NCBI RefSeq assembly: GCF_028745505.1
Contig: NZ_JAQZZL010000002.1
Span: forward strand, 620,001 to 684,000
Length of the DNA stretch: 64,000 bases
Source: Lentisphaera marina
Lineage (GTDB): Bacteria; Verrucomicrobiota; Lentisphaeria; Lentisphaerales; Lentisphaeraceae
Direction: 5' to 3'
Part shown: piece after piece, positions 53,790-62,929 of the stretch
Layout: the number at the start of each line of letters is the position of its first letter
Numbering within the stretch: position 1 is the first letter of the stretch
Notes under the pieces: generated by a model
Told to the model about the DNA's origin: nothing
Databases searched by the model: none
What the model saw: only the letters and a program-made list of their open reading frames with translations
Translations under genes and position numbers: made by a program

Positions 53790-54215
53790 CTATTGTGCTA
53801 CTCGATATTCTTCTACGTAAAAACGATCTGTATATTTGGTGTTGTGCCCGTGGTGGTCATCCATAACGTGATGCACGAGATCTCTGACTTTTAATTTTTT
53901 TGCAGGTACACTTAAATGTATCATTCCTTGCTCAAGGTCTGCAGTCAATTGATCAATCGCTTTTTCCTCTGCCTCACTGATGATCTTGTGTATTTTTCTT
54001 GATATCATGGGCCAGAAACCATGTTCAACACCAGTCGGATCAAAAGCTTTTACTCCCTCAGCACCATGTAGGATATAAAATTTGCTTTTGTCGAGTCCTT
54101 TATTCTCAAGATCTTCGAGTGCTTTGAGAAAATCTTCTTCAGTTTCAAAATCACAAGAAATGCGATTAACTTCGTATGCGACATACTTCTTAGGGTATTG
54201 ATTGTAGTTTTTCAT
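53790..54215 (-). CDS. Small cytoplasmic protein, unknown function
   Basis: This 141-residue protein starts at ATG 54215 after AAAGGATT. It is acidic and histidine-rich near the end (VHHVMDDHHGHNTKYTDRFYVEEYRVAQ), with helical segments (EEDFLKALEDLENKGL, ISEAEEKAIDQLTADLEQG). FYILHGAEGVKAFDPTG suggests an alpha/beta fold like the small stress-associated proteins with paired beta-alpha-beta units, but this is only resemblance. No membrane segment. It is probably in one transcript with the SDR gene downstream. Confidence 0.65.
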   Translation of the reverse strand: MKNYNQYPKKYVAYEVNRISCDFETEEDFLKALEDLENKGLDKSKFYILHGAEGVKAFDPTGVEHGFWPMISRKIHKIISEAEEKAIDQLTADLEQGMIHLSVPAKKLKVRDLVHHVMDDHHGHNTKYTDRFYVEEYRVAQ

Positions 54216-54450
54216 AATTTGTAATCCTTTGTTATTGAATAGATTAAATAACTTTCGCTTTTACAAAAAAAACAAATTAAATTATACTTTCTAAATTTGA
54301 TCACATGAACATTTTCTTTTCTTAAATACTTATTTTAAATGGTTTATACTGAATAAAAAAATATTTTATTTTGCAAAATTAGCGTATGAAGGTGCTGAAA
54401 CTAGATAATTATTTTGGTGAATGAGCAAAGTTGTAGGCACTGAAAATTAA

Positions 54451-54909
54451 CTAATCTATTTTGCCAAAACGTTCAATAAGTACTTTTTCGCGGTAATCAA
54501 AAATTTCTTTAAGTTTGGATTGAATCGACAACTTGTTGATCATTGGTGCTATTAATTTAAAGGGAGGCAAATAATGAATTTCATCTATACACAAAGTTCC
54601 ACCAGGTATTGATTTAAAAAAATGTTTGTGATGCCAAAATTTATATGGACCAAATCGTTGTTCATCAACGAAAAATTCACCTTCTCGAACATGAGTGATT
54701 TCTGTTACCCAATTAACCTTTATATTTAGGAGGGGACTAACAGTGTAAGCAATTATTTGTCCTTGATACATTTCTGTGCCTCCCCCTTCAATGATATCGA
54801 AACCCATGTAATCGGGTGTGATGATTTTGAGGTTCTCTGGTGCAGAAAAAAAATCCCAACACTCATCTTTACTTACCTTAAGTTTGATTTGCCTGTATAG
54901 CTTGTACAT
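54451..54909 (-). CDS. SRPBCC-family (START-like) ligand-binding protein
   Basis: The product has 152 residues from ATG 54909, which lies 5 bases after AAAAAGGA; TTG 54930 would put that ribosome site inside the gene. YKLYRQIKLKVSKDECWDFFSAPENLKIITPDYMGFDII is the typical helix-grip start of SRPBCC proteins, and FVDEQRFGPYKFWHHKHFFKSIPGG with IHYLPPF completes the pattern of the COG4276-type. These bind hydrophobic ligands; the ligand is unknown. It stands alone, divergent from the fasciclin-SOUL gene. Confidence 0.88.
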   Translation of the reverse strand: MYKLYRQIKLKVSKDECWDFFSAPENLKIITPDYMGFDIIEGGGTEMYQGQIIAYTVSPLLNIKVNWVTEITHVREGEFFVDEQRFGPYKFWHHKHFFKSIPGGTLCIDEIHYLPPFKLIAPMINKLSIQSKLKEIFDYREKVLIERFGKID

Positions 54910-55043
54910 AATAATCCTTTTTTCATGCAAGTAATACCAAAAAGATTATAAAAAAATTCTACAAAGAATTTTTTTATTTATTCATTGGAAGAAGATTTAA
55001 GCAATGAACGTTTTGAACGTTTTAATAAACTAGGATACCAATC

Positions 55044-56315
55044 ATGAAAATATTGACACTATTATTTTTAACATTAATGAGCACACATGTATTAACAGGC
55101 AATGATATCCTTGATGTGGCAAGGGATTCAGGGAAATTCAAAATACTACTAGCAGCTGCACAGGAAGCTGGCTTGAGTTCTGCGCTTCAAGGAGCAGGGC
55201 CTCTAACAATATTTGCCCCCAATGACGAAGCTTTTGGGAAATTACCAGAAGGCACAGTTGAGGACTTATTAAAAACAGAGAATAAGAAAAAGTTAATTGC
55301 CATTCTTAAATTACACATAATTCCTGCAAAGTTTGAAGCTAAAGATGTCATTAACAAAGAGCTAATATCACTTAATGGCGAAACCTTAAAAGCTTACATT
55401 AAAGGTGGTCAGTTGTACGTAAATAAAGCTAAATTAATTGCAAATGATATAAGTGCTTCAAACGGAATAATACACATTATAGATCGTGTTTTATTACCTG
55501 CAGCAAGTTTGAATAATGCTGAGAAAATGACTCAAATCATTGAGTCGGCAATAAATAAAGGAGTTCCACTCTACAACCACGGACAGCATCAAGCTTGCGT
55601 AGATGTCTATAGTTTGGCACTGGAATCTTTGGTTTTATGGGACGATAATTTAATTGAAGCTGAACTCAAATCATCAATAAAAAATAGTTTAAAGAATACT
55701 CAAAATAATCATAAGGCAGGTAAAAATGCTTGGGTACTTCGCAAGCTGTTGGACAAAGTCTATGGGGAAATAAATAATGAAAAACAAAAAGAAAAAATGA
55801 TGAGCAATTTTAAACCCATTATAGAATCTAAAATGCCTAAGGGCTTTCCTAAACCTGGTCCACTGGGTGAATTAGTAGTGAAAAATTATCCGGAATATCG
55901 TATGGCAAGGGCAGAGTCAGGGGGGCAAAATAGTACATTCATGAAGTTGTTTTTTCATATCCAAAAATCTGGCATTGGAATGACTTCTCCAGTGGAAATG
56001 ACCCTAGATGATAAAGATCAATCACGTGAGAATATGGCTTTCATCTACGCTAATAAAGAAATAGGCGAATTAGGAGATAGAGGCAATGGAGTTAATGTCT
56101 ATGACATGCCTGCAAAAACTTACTTAAGTTTAGGCATCCGTGGAAGTCAGTCTAAGGAAAAAATATCTGATGCCATTGAGGAGATGAAAGCTTATTTACT
56201 CAAAAATCAGCAATGGCAACTAGATGGTGAAGCGCGTTTATTGGGCTACAATAGTCCAATGGTTCCGCAAGAAAATCGCTATTGGGAAGTACAGCTTCCC
56301 GTAATAGGAAAATAA
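55044..56315 (+). CDS. Secreted fasciclin-SOUL fusion protein
   Basis: This 423-residue protein has a signal peptide (1-18). The fasciclin (FAS1) domain spans about 20-152: FKILLAAAQEAGLSSAL, GPLTIFAPNDEAFGKLP, LKLHIIPAKFEAKDV and NGIIHIIDRVLLP. A helical linker (about 155-260) follows, then a SOUL/HBP-type haem-binding domain (about 285-423) with YPEYRMARAESGGQNSTFMKLF, GIGMTSPVEMTL and the end YNSPMVPQENRYWEV. FAS1 is an adhesion module, and SOUL proteins bind haem or related tetrapyrroles. The combination is unusual and suggests an exported, surface-associated haem-binding protein. Confidence 0.9.
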   Translation: MKILTLLFLTLMSTHVLTGNDILDVARDSGKFKILLAAAQEAGLSSALQGAGPLTIFAPNDEAFGKLPEGTVEDLLKTENKKKLIAILKLHIIPAKFEAKDVINKELISLNGETLKAYIKGGQLYVNKAKLIANDISASNGIIHIIDRVLLPAASLNNAEKMTQIIESAINKGVPLYNHGQHQACVDVYSLALESLVLWDDNLIEAELKSSIKNSLKNTQNNHKAGKNAWVLRKLLDKVYGEINNEKQKEKMMSNFKPIIESKMPKGFPKPGPLGELVVKNYPEYRMARAESGGQNSTFMKLFFHIQKSGIGMTSPVEMTLDDKDQSRENMAFIYANKEIGELGDRGNGVNVYDMPAKTYLSLGIRGSQSKEKISDAIEEMKAYLLKNQQWQLDGEARLLGYNSPMVPQENRYWEVQLPVIGK

Positions 56316-56339
56316 GTTTGGAAACAAAATTTAAAGGCT

Positions 56340-57104
56340 TTACTTCTTTTTTTGATTAAAGAGCCAAGTCATGAACTGACTCTCTGGATCACAGCGTGGA
56401 CCACTAAGCTCTGTCATCCCGCTGGAATGGCCATGAATAAAGCGGTCAGAAACGCCATGATTACCACCTTTCCAAGAAGTCAGTTTAAAATTGCCATTAA
56501 GCTGCTTCATTTCCTCAAGAACTTTGACAATTCGATCATAAGGACAAACTCGATCTTGATCACCATGACTAGCCCAAACCGGAATATCTTTGATGATTTT
56601 TGCTTTTATAAAGTCGGCGGTAGATTTTAAACCAGTTCCCGCAGAGGGTGCTGCAGCCGCAAAATAGGTGGGGTCCGCTTGGATATAAATAAAAGTCCCG
56701 TGCCCACCCATTGAATGGCCCAAAATATAAATGCGATCCAAATCGGCATTGGGAAGTGCAGCAATTACTTCTTTGATGAGGTCTAACATTTGAATGTCCC
56801 ACAAGCCTGGTGATTGAGGCGCTAAAACATAAGCAGGGTAATCTTTTCTAATTTGATCTTCAGCGAGTTGTTGATTCCAAGCTTTGAGTTGACGCTTGTT
56901 GTCAGTACCTTTGCCTCCCGCACCATGGAGTGAAACAATGACGGGGTATTTCTTGCCGGAATCCATACTTATAGGGGACATTAGCCTGTAGGGCATAGTT
57001 TCATGCGTATGTGGTTTATAAAGTTCTTTCCACGGCGTGAATTTGTTTTGAGCACCCAAAGTCAAAGTGCTCACAAAGAAAAGTAAAGTAATCAGTTTAT
57101 TCAT
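56340..57104 (-). CDS. Secreted alpha/beta hydrolase (esterase, phospholipase/carboxylesterase type)
   Basis: This 254-residue protein has a signal peptide (about 1-18). The fold signature YPVIVSLHGAGGKGTD (oxyanion region), nucleophile elbow YILGHSMGGHGT, then ASHGDQDRVCPYDR (Asp) and GGNHGVSD (His) give the full catalytic triad. It resembles COG4099-type secreted esterases found beside polysaccharide-degrading genes. It lies between a fasciclin-SOUL gene (convergent, 24 bases apart, no evident terminator) and a Tat-signal TIM-barrel gene upstream on the same strand. Confidence 0.88.
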   Translation of the reverse strand: MNKLITLLFFVSTLTLGAQNKFTPWKELYKPHTHETMPYRLMSPISMDSGKKYPVIVSLHGAGGKGTDNKRQLKAWNQQLAEDQIRKDYPAYVLAPQSPGLWDIQMLDLIKEVIAALPNADLDRIYILGHSMGGHGTFIYIQADPTYFAAAAPSAGTGLKSTADFIKAKIIKDIPVWASHGDQDRVCPYDRIVKVLEEMKQLNGNFKLTSWKGGNHGVSDRFIHGHSSGMTELSGPRCDPESQFMTWLFNQKKK

Positions 57105-57185
57105 CGTCTATCCTTAGTTAGTTGTACTAGTAGTACGTAAGGTCAAGTAAAGATATAACAGTTCTCGTGTAGAGATTTTTACTTT

Positions 57186-58136
57186 TTAGACTTTTTCTAA
57201 GACTGCGCGTGTTTTTTCGATGGCTTCGGCAAGAAAGGCTTTGGGTTCACGTTTACGATACTCTGGATTATAGAGTTCTAGTGAGATACAGCCTTTATAA
57301 TTTATATCCTTGAGTGGCTTGAGGTAAGATACTAGGTCAATTTGTCCGTCTCCAGGAAGAACACGATGTTTATCAAGGCCTTTGGCATTGCTCGGTTTTA
57401 AACTTTTGGCCGCATCGGCAAATTGAAAAATAGTAATCATTTCTGGATTAAGGCGTTCAAGTCCAACGGGTGATTCACCCGTTAGAAACATGTGAAAGGT
57501 ATCTGGGATAACTTGTGATTTTTCAACACCAGAGAGTAGCGCAATATGAACGGCATCAGCGAGTTTCTCTAAACCAGGGACAAAATTAAGAAAAATGATT
57601 CCGGGATCTAAATGATAGTCTTTAGCCATTTTACAGACTTCTGCATAGGCCCATGCGGCATTATAGTGATTTAGTGACTCTGTACGGTCAAATTTGGGGA
57701 TGATTTGAGCGTGAGAGGCACCAACATCACTAATCATGCGTAAGCGCTCACGGTGTTGATCACGTTCATTTTCAAAAGTTTGTTTATCTGGAGCTAATGA
57801 GCCCCAGACTCCAATGACACTGGGAACAAATAAACCGAGATCTTTGATTTTTCGATTGAGATCTTTGAGGCTTTTTCCAGATTCTTCATGAGCTTTTAAT
57901 TCGCGATCCCAAGGTTCAATTGCATCAAATCCAGCAGCGGCAGCGAGTTCAACTTTTTCTTCGAGTGAAATTTTTCCTGATAGGGTGGCAGTGTCGAGAC
58001 AGATGGGCCAAGAACTTCGTCCTGATTGCCATGATTGACTGGGACGAGTTGTTTTTTGTATAGAATTACAAGAAGCGAGGCTCATCGAGGCTGCGCTTGC
58101 TGCTAGTGTTGATTTGAGGAAGTCTCTTCTTTGCAT
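57186..58136 (-). CDS. Exported sugar isomerase/epimerase-like TIM-barrel lipoprotein
   Basis: This 316-residue protein starts MQRRDFLKSTLAASAASMSL followed by ASCNS: a classic twin-arginine motif (RRDFLK) with a lipobox Cys at 23. The mature part shows the xylose-isomerase-like barrel (ICLDTATLSGKISLEEK, GFDAIEPWDRELK, GIIFLNFVP, VIPDTFHMFLTGES, HRVLPGDGQIDLVSYL, GCISLELYNPEYRKREP). It resembles other exported PVC members, including the protein at 37244, but the two are distant. A Tat signal suggests folding with a metal cofactor before export. It is 81 bases upstream of the esterase gene on the same strand. Confidence 0.88.
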   Translation of the reverse strand: MQRRDFLKSTLAASAASMSLASCNSIQKTTRPSQSWQSGRSSWPICLDTATLSGKISLEEKVELAAAAGFDAIEPWDRELKAHEESGKSLKDLNRKIKDLGLFVPSVIGVWGSLAPDKQTFENERDQHRERLRMISDVGASHAQIIPKFDRTESLNHYNAAWAYAEVCKMAKDYHLDPGIIFLNFVPGLEKLADAVHIALLSGVEKSQVIPDTFHMFLTGESPVGLERLNPEMITIFQFADAAKSLKPSNAKGLDKHRVLPGDGQIDLVSYLKPLKDINYKGCISLELYNPEYRKREPKAFLAEAIEKTRAVLEKV

Positions 58137-58193
58137 ATTCTATCTCCTTAAACGGTTTACTATTGTTTACACCGACTAAAATAAATCTTTACA

Positions 58194-59711
58194 TTAGATG
58201 TATATAAATTCTGATTTTTTAGTAACTTTTTCTACGTCGTGAATTTCTGTTGATTGTTTATTATTAGGGGCTTCTTGGGGCTTGTCTATTGGTGTAATAC
58301 TTGATATGTCAGAGTTTTGTAAACTTGACGGCGGATGAACTTCTTTTTTTATGGAGTTTGTTAAATCATGGGCTTTTTCAGGAGCTGATACTATTTTGCT
58401 CGCATAGTTTTTTTCAGAATTAGCTGTGTAATGAAAAACGGTCTTATGTGTATCTGTGGTGAGCTTAAAAACAGGGAGACCACTGATTTTTAGATTGCGT
58501 AGATTCATAACGGCCACGCCAGGTTTATTCTTAGGGACTAGGGTGATGGTATAAGTACCTGGCTCATTTATATAGATTTTTCCGAGCTCTATTTTTTTGA
58601 AGCTTCCCCAACTTTCGGTTTGGACAACTTTGGCTTGGAGTTCTTCGGCACCAATATTTATACTATATTCTGCAAGCTGTTCATCTGGGAAAGCTTGTTC
58701 GATACTTACATCCACAAATCCAGGATGTTTGAGTTCGATTTGCCATTTAATCCAAGTTTGAGGATCATTCCAAAATTCTAGCGCACCATTGATGAATCGT
58801 GCTTCACCTTGATTGACGAGAGTACCTTGCTCTGCATTTAGGGTGTAGTGGAGTTGGCTGGCCGCTTCTTTTTTCTCTAAAAACTCTTCTACGCTATATA
58901 AAGATTCAGGCAGTTTTTTCCATTGTGCTGTGCTGTAAGTGCGATAGAGGCTTTTATGGTGGGTCTTAAAGATCTTCTTATTGATATACCAGGCTAAACT
59001 ATGGATCGTGGGGTCTTTCAGATCACGATGTTGTTTAATGTATTTATATAGTTGAGCATGACTCGCAAGCGAACGCTTTACTGGCCGGAAAGTACCTTTG
59101 ACGTGTATGGTCATTTTTTCACCATGACATTCAAAACATTGATTTTTATAGAGTTCATCAGTATGAGTGTAGAACTTTTGCTCGGTCTCAGGAGACATGA
59201 GAAAGAATTCTTTTATGCTAAATTTATTCAATGGTATAATACGCATGCGGTGAATGATGACGGGATGATCAAAGTTGAGGGTGATGAATTTTGTGTCTTC
59301 TTGATCTTGAACTAAGGATCCTTCAAAGTAGCTAGGGTTAAACTTTGCACCTTCACCAAAATATTGACTTTTTTGGCCGGAGAGGCGAATTGATCTTTGT
59401 TCGTCTTTTAATCGACGATAGGTGAAACTGAGGTGTTGAGACTCACTTTTGACTAAGTTAAGATTTTTAACAAGTTCTCCATCGACTTTCAAATGGGTGT
59501 CTGCCTTTACTGCCTGTATCATGATATCAATTTGTACTGCAGCTTCATTGCTCTCAATAAGTAAATTGCCAAGGCCCTTCAGACTACTTCCACTTTGTGT
59601 AAACTTATCAGCTTGTAGTGAGCTTAATTTTTTACCGTCAAACAGGTGAAGTCCTTGGTTGGAGCCAAATAGCATGAAGTGACTAATGGCTAATGCTAAA
59701 AATAATTTCAT
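58194..59711 (-). CDS. Secreted single-haem protein with carbohydrate-binding-like domain
   Basis: This 505-residue protein has a signal peptide (about 1-18). An N-terminal beta region (20-170, FDGKKLSSLQADKFTQSGSS) contains a jelly-roll-like pattern. One haem motif, Cys192-Phe-Glu-Cys-His196, follows in YKNQCFECHGEKM, with a region similar to PSCyt domains. Residues about 285-415 form a beta-sandwich of the type attached to sulfatases and fucosidases (IKWQIELKHPGFVDVSIEQA, INEPGTYTITLVPKN, LRNLKISGLPVF). The last 80 residues are Ser/Pro/Lys-rich and disordered. It may tether electron transfer to a glycan surface. Confidence 0.75.
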   Translation of the reverse strand: MKLFLALAISHFMLFGSNQGLHLFDGKKLSSLQADKFTQSGSSLKGLGNLLIESNEAAVQIDIMIQAVKADTHLKVDGELVKNLNLVKSESQHLSFTYRRLKDEQRSIRLSGQKSQYFGEGAKFNPSYFEGSLVQDQEDTKFITLNFDHPVIIHRMRIIPLNKFSIKEFFLMSPETEQKFYTHTDELYKNQCFECHGEKMTIHVKGTFRPVKRSLASHAQLYKYIKQHRDLKDPTIHSLAWYINKKIFKTHHKSLYRTYSTAQWKKLPESLYSVEEFLEKKEAASQLHYTLNAEQGTLVNQGEARFINGALEFWNDPQTWIKWQIELKHPGFVDVSIEQAFPDEQLAEYSINIGAEELQAKVVQTESWGSFKKIELGKIYINEPGTYTITLVPKNKPGVAVMNLRNLKISGLPVFKLTTDTHKTVFHYTANSEKNYASKIVSAPEKAHDLTNSIKKEVHPPSSLQNSDISSITPIDKPQEAPNNKQSTEIHDVEKVTKKSEFIYI

Positions 59712-59803
59712 CGTAGTCTCCTTTTTTATTTACCATAAGATGTAAAAATAACAATATCAAATAGATCTAGTGTATATCTAGTATGTTTTTTAATTTATGC
59801 ACA

Positions 59804-59830
59804 AAAAAAGACCGGCTAAAAAGCCGGCCT
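59804..59830 (-). terminator. Rho-independent terminator of glnN
   Basis: On the reverse strand GGCCGGCT (59822-59829) pairs with AGCCGGTC (59811-59818) around a short AAA-type loop, followed by seven T residues (59804-59810 as A on the plus strand). It ends the glutamine synthetase transcript 25 bases after the stop codon. Confidence 0.88.
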
Positions 59831-59854
59831 TTCGATCAATCAGATAATCTTAGA

Positions 59855-62032
59855 TTATTTGATGAAAAGCATCTCTGTGTAGTTAGGGAGAGGCCATAGG
59901 TCGTCAGCAACAGATACTTCAAGAGCATCAGCAGCTGCACGTACTTCGAGCATTGCAGGAAGAAGTGTACCTGAGTAGTATACGCACTCTTCAGTTGCAT
60001 CTTCTATGTGCTTGCTGCGGAGAGTCTTAAGATTAGCTATTGTAGAGCTAAGAGCTGCAATTTGACCAGTGATAGCTTGGAGAGCTGACTTGTCGCCTTC
60101 TACACCAGCTGCTGAGAGAGAAGCGATGTTTTCTGCGAGTTCAGTTTGGTAACGAACTGCAGCAGGAAGGATTTGAGTTTCAGCCATACGCTCAGTGAGG
60201 TTAGCTTCAACGTTAACCTTAGCAACATATTGCTCTTGATAGATGTTTTGACGTGATTCGAGTTCAACTTTAGAAAGAACGCCTTGTTTCTCGAACATAG
60301 CGATGTTTTCAGCAGAAGTAAGCTCAGGAAGTGCTTCAGCAGAAGTCTTAAGGTTTTTAAGTCCGCGCTTAGCAGCTTCAACTTGCCACTCATCAGAGTA
60401 ACCATTGCCATTAAAGACAATTTGACCAGACTCGTCCATAACTTCTTTTACAGTTGCGAAAACTGCATCTTCGATTGAAGAACCACCAGAAATTTTAGCT
60501 TCGAGTGAATCACCGATAGAAGTAAGAGCATCAGCCATCATTGTGTTGAGTGCAACTAAAGGACCAGCGATTGATTGGAGTGAGCCAACAGCACGGAACT
60601 CGAAACGGTTACCAGTGAAAGCGAAAGGTGAAGTACGGTTACGGTCACCAGCATCACGTGGAAGCTGTGGCATTGAATCAACACCTAGGTTCATGATACC
60701 ACCATCGATAGATGTAGTCGCTTTACCAGCGCTCTGGATTTGAGCAAAAACGTCAGCGAGTTGGTCACCGAGGAAGATAGAGAGAATTGCAGGAGGAGCT
60801 TCGTTAGCACCAAGACGGTGATCGTTAGAAGCAGAAGCAATAACAGCACGGAGTAAACCCTGGTTTTTCTCTACAGAAGAAATAACAGCAGCACAGAAAG
60901 TGATGAACTGAAGGTTATCGTGAGGAGTTTTGCCTGGATCGAGGAGGTTACCCTGTGTAGAGTTACCAAGTGACCAGTTGAGGTGCTTACCAGAACCATT
61001 AAGACCTGCGAAAGGCTTCTCGTGGAAGATAGCAGTCATGCCGTGCTTTTTAGCAGTAGCTTTAATGATGTGAACGAGGAGCTGCTGGTGATCAGTAGCA
61101 ACGTTAGCAGTTTCGTATACAGGAGCGATTTCGAACTGACCAGGAGCAACTTCGTTGTGACGAGTTTTTACTGGGATAGCCAGTTTGAAAGCTTCTTGCT
61201 CAACTTCCATCATGAAGTTAAGAACACGTGCAGGAACTGCACCGAAGTAGTGATCGTCGAACTCTTGACCTTTAACTGGAGCAGCACCGAAAACGGTACG
61301 GTCAGCAGAGATAAGGTCAGGGCGTGCGTAGAAGAAGTTAGTGTCAACGAGGAAGTACTCTTGCTCAGGACCAGCGAAAGAAGTTACTTTGCTTACTTCT
61401 TGGTTACCGAGAAGCTTAAGAACTTTTTGAGCTGCTTTGTCAACAGCCTGCATTGAACGTAGAACTGGAGTCTTCTTATCGAGTGCTTCACCAGTCCAAG
61501 AAACGAAACAAGTAGGGATACAAAGAGTTGTACCATTGTCTGATTCGAGGATGTATGCAGGAGAAGTTACGTCCCAAGCAGTGTAACCACGTGCTTCGAA
61601 AGTGTCACGGATACCACCGTTAGGGAAAGATGATGCATCAGGCTCACCTTGAACGAGGAGTTTACCAGAGAACTCAGTGATACACTTGCCTTCGCCATCA
61701 GGAGAAAGGAAAGAGTCGTGCTTTTCAGCTGAAGAACCAGTGAGAGGGTAGAAAACGTGAGTGAAGTGAGTTGCGCCTTTTTCAAGTGCCCAGTCTTTCA
61801 TAGCTGTAGCAACAACGTCTGCAGCGTTAAGATCAAGATCAGAACCAGCTTCAATAGTAGCTTTAACTGATTTGTAAGTGTTTTTAGGAAGACGAGCTTT
61901 CATTACTTCGTCAGTGAAAACATTGCAACCATAGAACTCAGTTACAGGATTGTCGATATAGTTCATTGGCTCGACGTAAGTACCGTCGATAACTGCCTGG
62001 ATGGCATTTTGTCTAGAGATAGAACCACTCAT
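59855..62032 (-). CDS. glnN: Glutamine synthetase type III
   Basis: The product has 725 residues from ATG 62032, preceded by GAGG at 9 bases; ATG 62047 would add five residues. The length and [37 protein letters not shown] and [15 protein letters not shown] are diagnostic of GSIII (GlnN), which makes glutamine from glutamate, ammonia and ATP as a large double-ring oligomer. The C-terminal helical extension ([30 protein letters not shown]) is also typical. A sigma70-like promoter and palindrome precede it and a strong terminator follows, so it is monocistronic. Codon use appears more biased than in its neighbours, in keeping with high expression. Confidence 0.96.
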   Translation of the reverse strand: MSGSISRQNAIQAVIDGTYVEPMNYIDNPVTEFYGCNVFTDEVMKARLPKNTYKSVKATIEAGSDLDLNAADVVATAMKDWALEKGATHFTHVFYPLTGSSAEKHDSFLSPDGEGKCITEFSGKLLVQGEPDASSFPNGGIRDTFEARGYTAWDVTSPAYILESDNGTTLCIPTCFVSWTGEALDKKTPVLRSMQAVDKAAQKVLKLLGNQEVSKVTSFAGPEQEYFLVDTNFFYARPDLISADRTVFGAAPVKGQEFDDHYFGAVPARVLNFMMEVEQEAFKLAIPVKTRHNEVAPGQFEIAPVYETANVATDHQQLLVHIIKATAKKHGMTAIFHEKPFAGLNGSGKHLNWSLGNSTQGNLLDPGKTPHDNLQFITFCAAVISSVEKNQGLLRAVIASASNDHRLGANEAPPAILSIFLGDQLADVFAQIQSAGKATTSIDGGIMNLGVDSMPQLPRDAGDRNRTSPFAFTGNRFEFRAVGSLQSIAGPLVALNTMMADALTSIGDSLEAKISGGSSIEDAVFATVKEVMDESGQIVFNGNGYSDEWQVEAAKRGLKNLKTSAEALPELTSAENIAMFEKQGVLSKVELESRQNIYQEQYVAKVNVEANLTERMAETQILPAAVRYQTELAENIASLSAAGVEGDKSALQAITGQIAALSSTIANLKTLRSKHIEDATEECVYYSGTLLPAMLEVRAAADALEVSVADDLWPLPNYTEMLFIK

Positions 62033-62067
62033 TGTGTGTAGCCTCATTTTTTCTTGTTTAGGTTAAA

Positions 62068-62081
62068 TTACAAAATTGTAA
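62068..62081. promoter_or_regulatory. TTACAA-AA-TTGTAA palindrome in the glnN leader
   Basis: Two perfect 6-base half-sites with a 2-base centre lie between the promoter and the glnN start codon. Its position downstream of the -10 suits a repressor site, for example one responding to nitrogen status. No known regulator is encoded in the window. Confidence 0.4.
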
Positions 62082-62104
62082 ACTTTTCAATTTTTATGTC
62101 CGAT

Positions 62105-62132
62105 ACTGTAAAAGTGTAATTAATACTGTCAA
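62105..62132 (-). promoter_or_regulatory. Sigma70-type promoter of glnN
   Basis: On the reverse strand a perfect TTGACA (62127-62132) is followed after 16 bases by TACAGT (62105-62110), a moderate -10 match. The start codon is about 75 bases downstream. No sigma54-type GG/GC pair was found. Confidence 0.55.
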
Positions 62133-62266
62133 GTAATTAGACTATCAAAAGTCTTAAAAAATGGCCTTTGCGAAAAAAAATAACATTATTGTAATGGGGA
62201 TTCATTAAAATGAGTATAAATAAGGGCCTCAAGAAATATTAAGCGCTTGTATAAAAGGGATTAAGT

Positions 62267-62776
62267 TCATTGCCATGGAGTGTTATTAAAGGGCTTTAAT
62301 TCATTGTGCAGCCGTTGATATTTGTGCTTTATCCAAGGCTTCATCTCGACTTTATAGGGATTTTTCTCTATTCGTATATTATTGGGAGCAATAATTAGCT
62401 TTGTGTTCGCTAAACCCACTTTATGAACGAGAAAAAAGAGTTTTTCTATATTTTCATCACCAATTGGAATGCAACCAATACTAAGCGAATTGCCATGAAT
62501 GAAAATATTTGAACCTAGATTAGTACGGCCATCAGTTTTGGCGCTTTTTTGATCAAAGTTATTAGGGTAATTTATTTTTAGTGATAGGTGATAAGCACTG
62601 TTTGGATTTAAGGAAGTGATTTTGTAAATACCCTCAGGGATTTGACCATCACCTTCGCGTAGTTTTGGGCCTAATTGACCACTGGAACCAGTAAAAGGGA
62701 AATTGATAAGGTGAATAGCTTTGTTTGGAGTTTTTGCCCACAGTTCTAATCGTCGTTCTTGCTTTAAGGCAATCAA
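62267..62776 (-). pseudogene. L,D-transpeptidase (YkuD/YafK-like), probably 5'-truncated
   Basis: The catalytic domain is recognisable: FIHGNSLSIGCIPIGDENI gives the HG...S.GC motif with nucleophile Cys102 and His94 (numbered from TTG 62776), and EGDGQIPEGIYKITSLNP the substrate-side strand. Such enzymes cross-link or trim peptidoglycan peptides. The frame continues upstream of 62776 (VDETESSLYLIALKQERR) to a stop, without ATG or GTG and without a signal peptide or ribosome site. TTG 62776 falls within the first beta strand. An IS-type transposase gene begins 150 bases upstream, so loss of the original 5' end by insertion is likely. It could still be expressed from TTG. Confidence 0.65.
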
Positions 62777-62887
62777 ATATAAAGAAGACTCAGTTTCGTC
62801 TACTTCTTTACCTTTATATAGGGCTCACTTATTAAGTCATATATTACTTATAGTCAATGAGATAAGTGGTAATTATGCTATATTACA

Positions 62888-62925
62888 TGCAAACAAAACC
62901 CCTCAAAACAATCATTAGGTTTGCA
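62888..62925 (+). repeat. Inverted repeat just before the transposase start
   Basis: TGCAAAC (62888-62894) and GTTTGCA (62919-62925) are exact reverse complements separated by 24 bases, ending 4 bases before the ATG. In an RNA this stem would hide the start region, a known way for IS elements to limit transposase made from outside transcripts. It could also be part of the element's end. Confidence 0.45.
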
Positions 62926-62929
62926 TAAG

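Noticed and set aside
60983..61456. 157-residue forward ORF
   Set aside because: Lies entirely antisense to the diagnostic GSIII core of glnN, with no ribosome site or recognisable domain.
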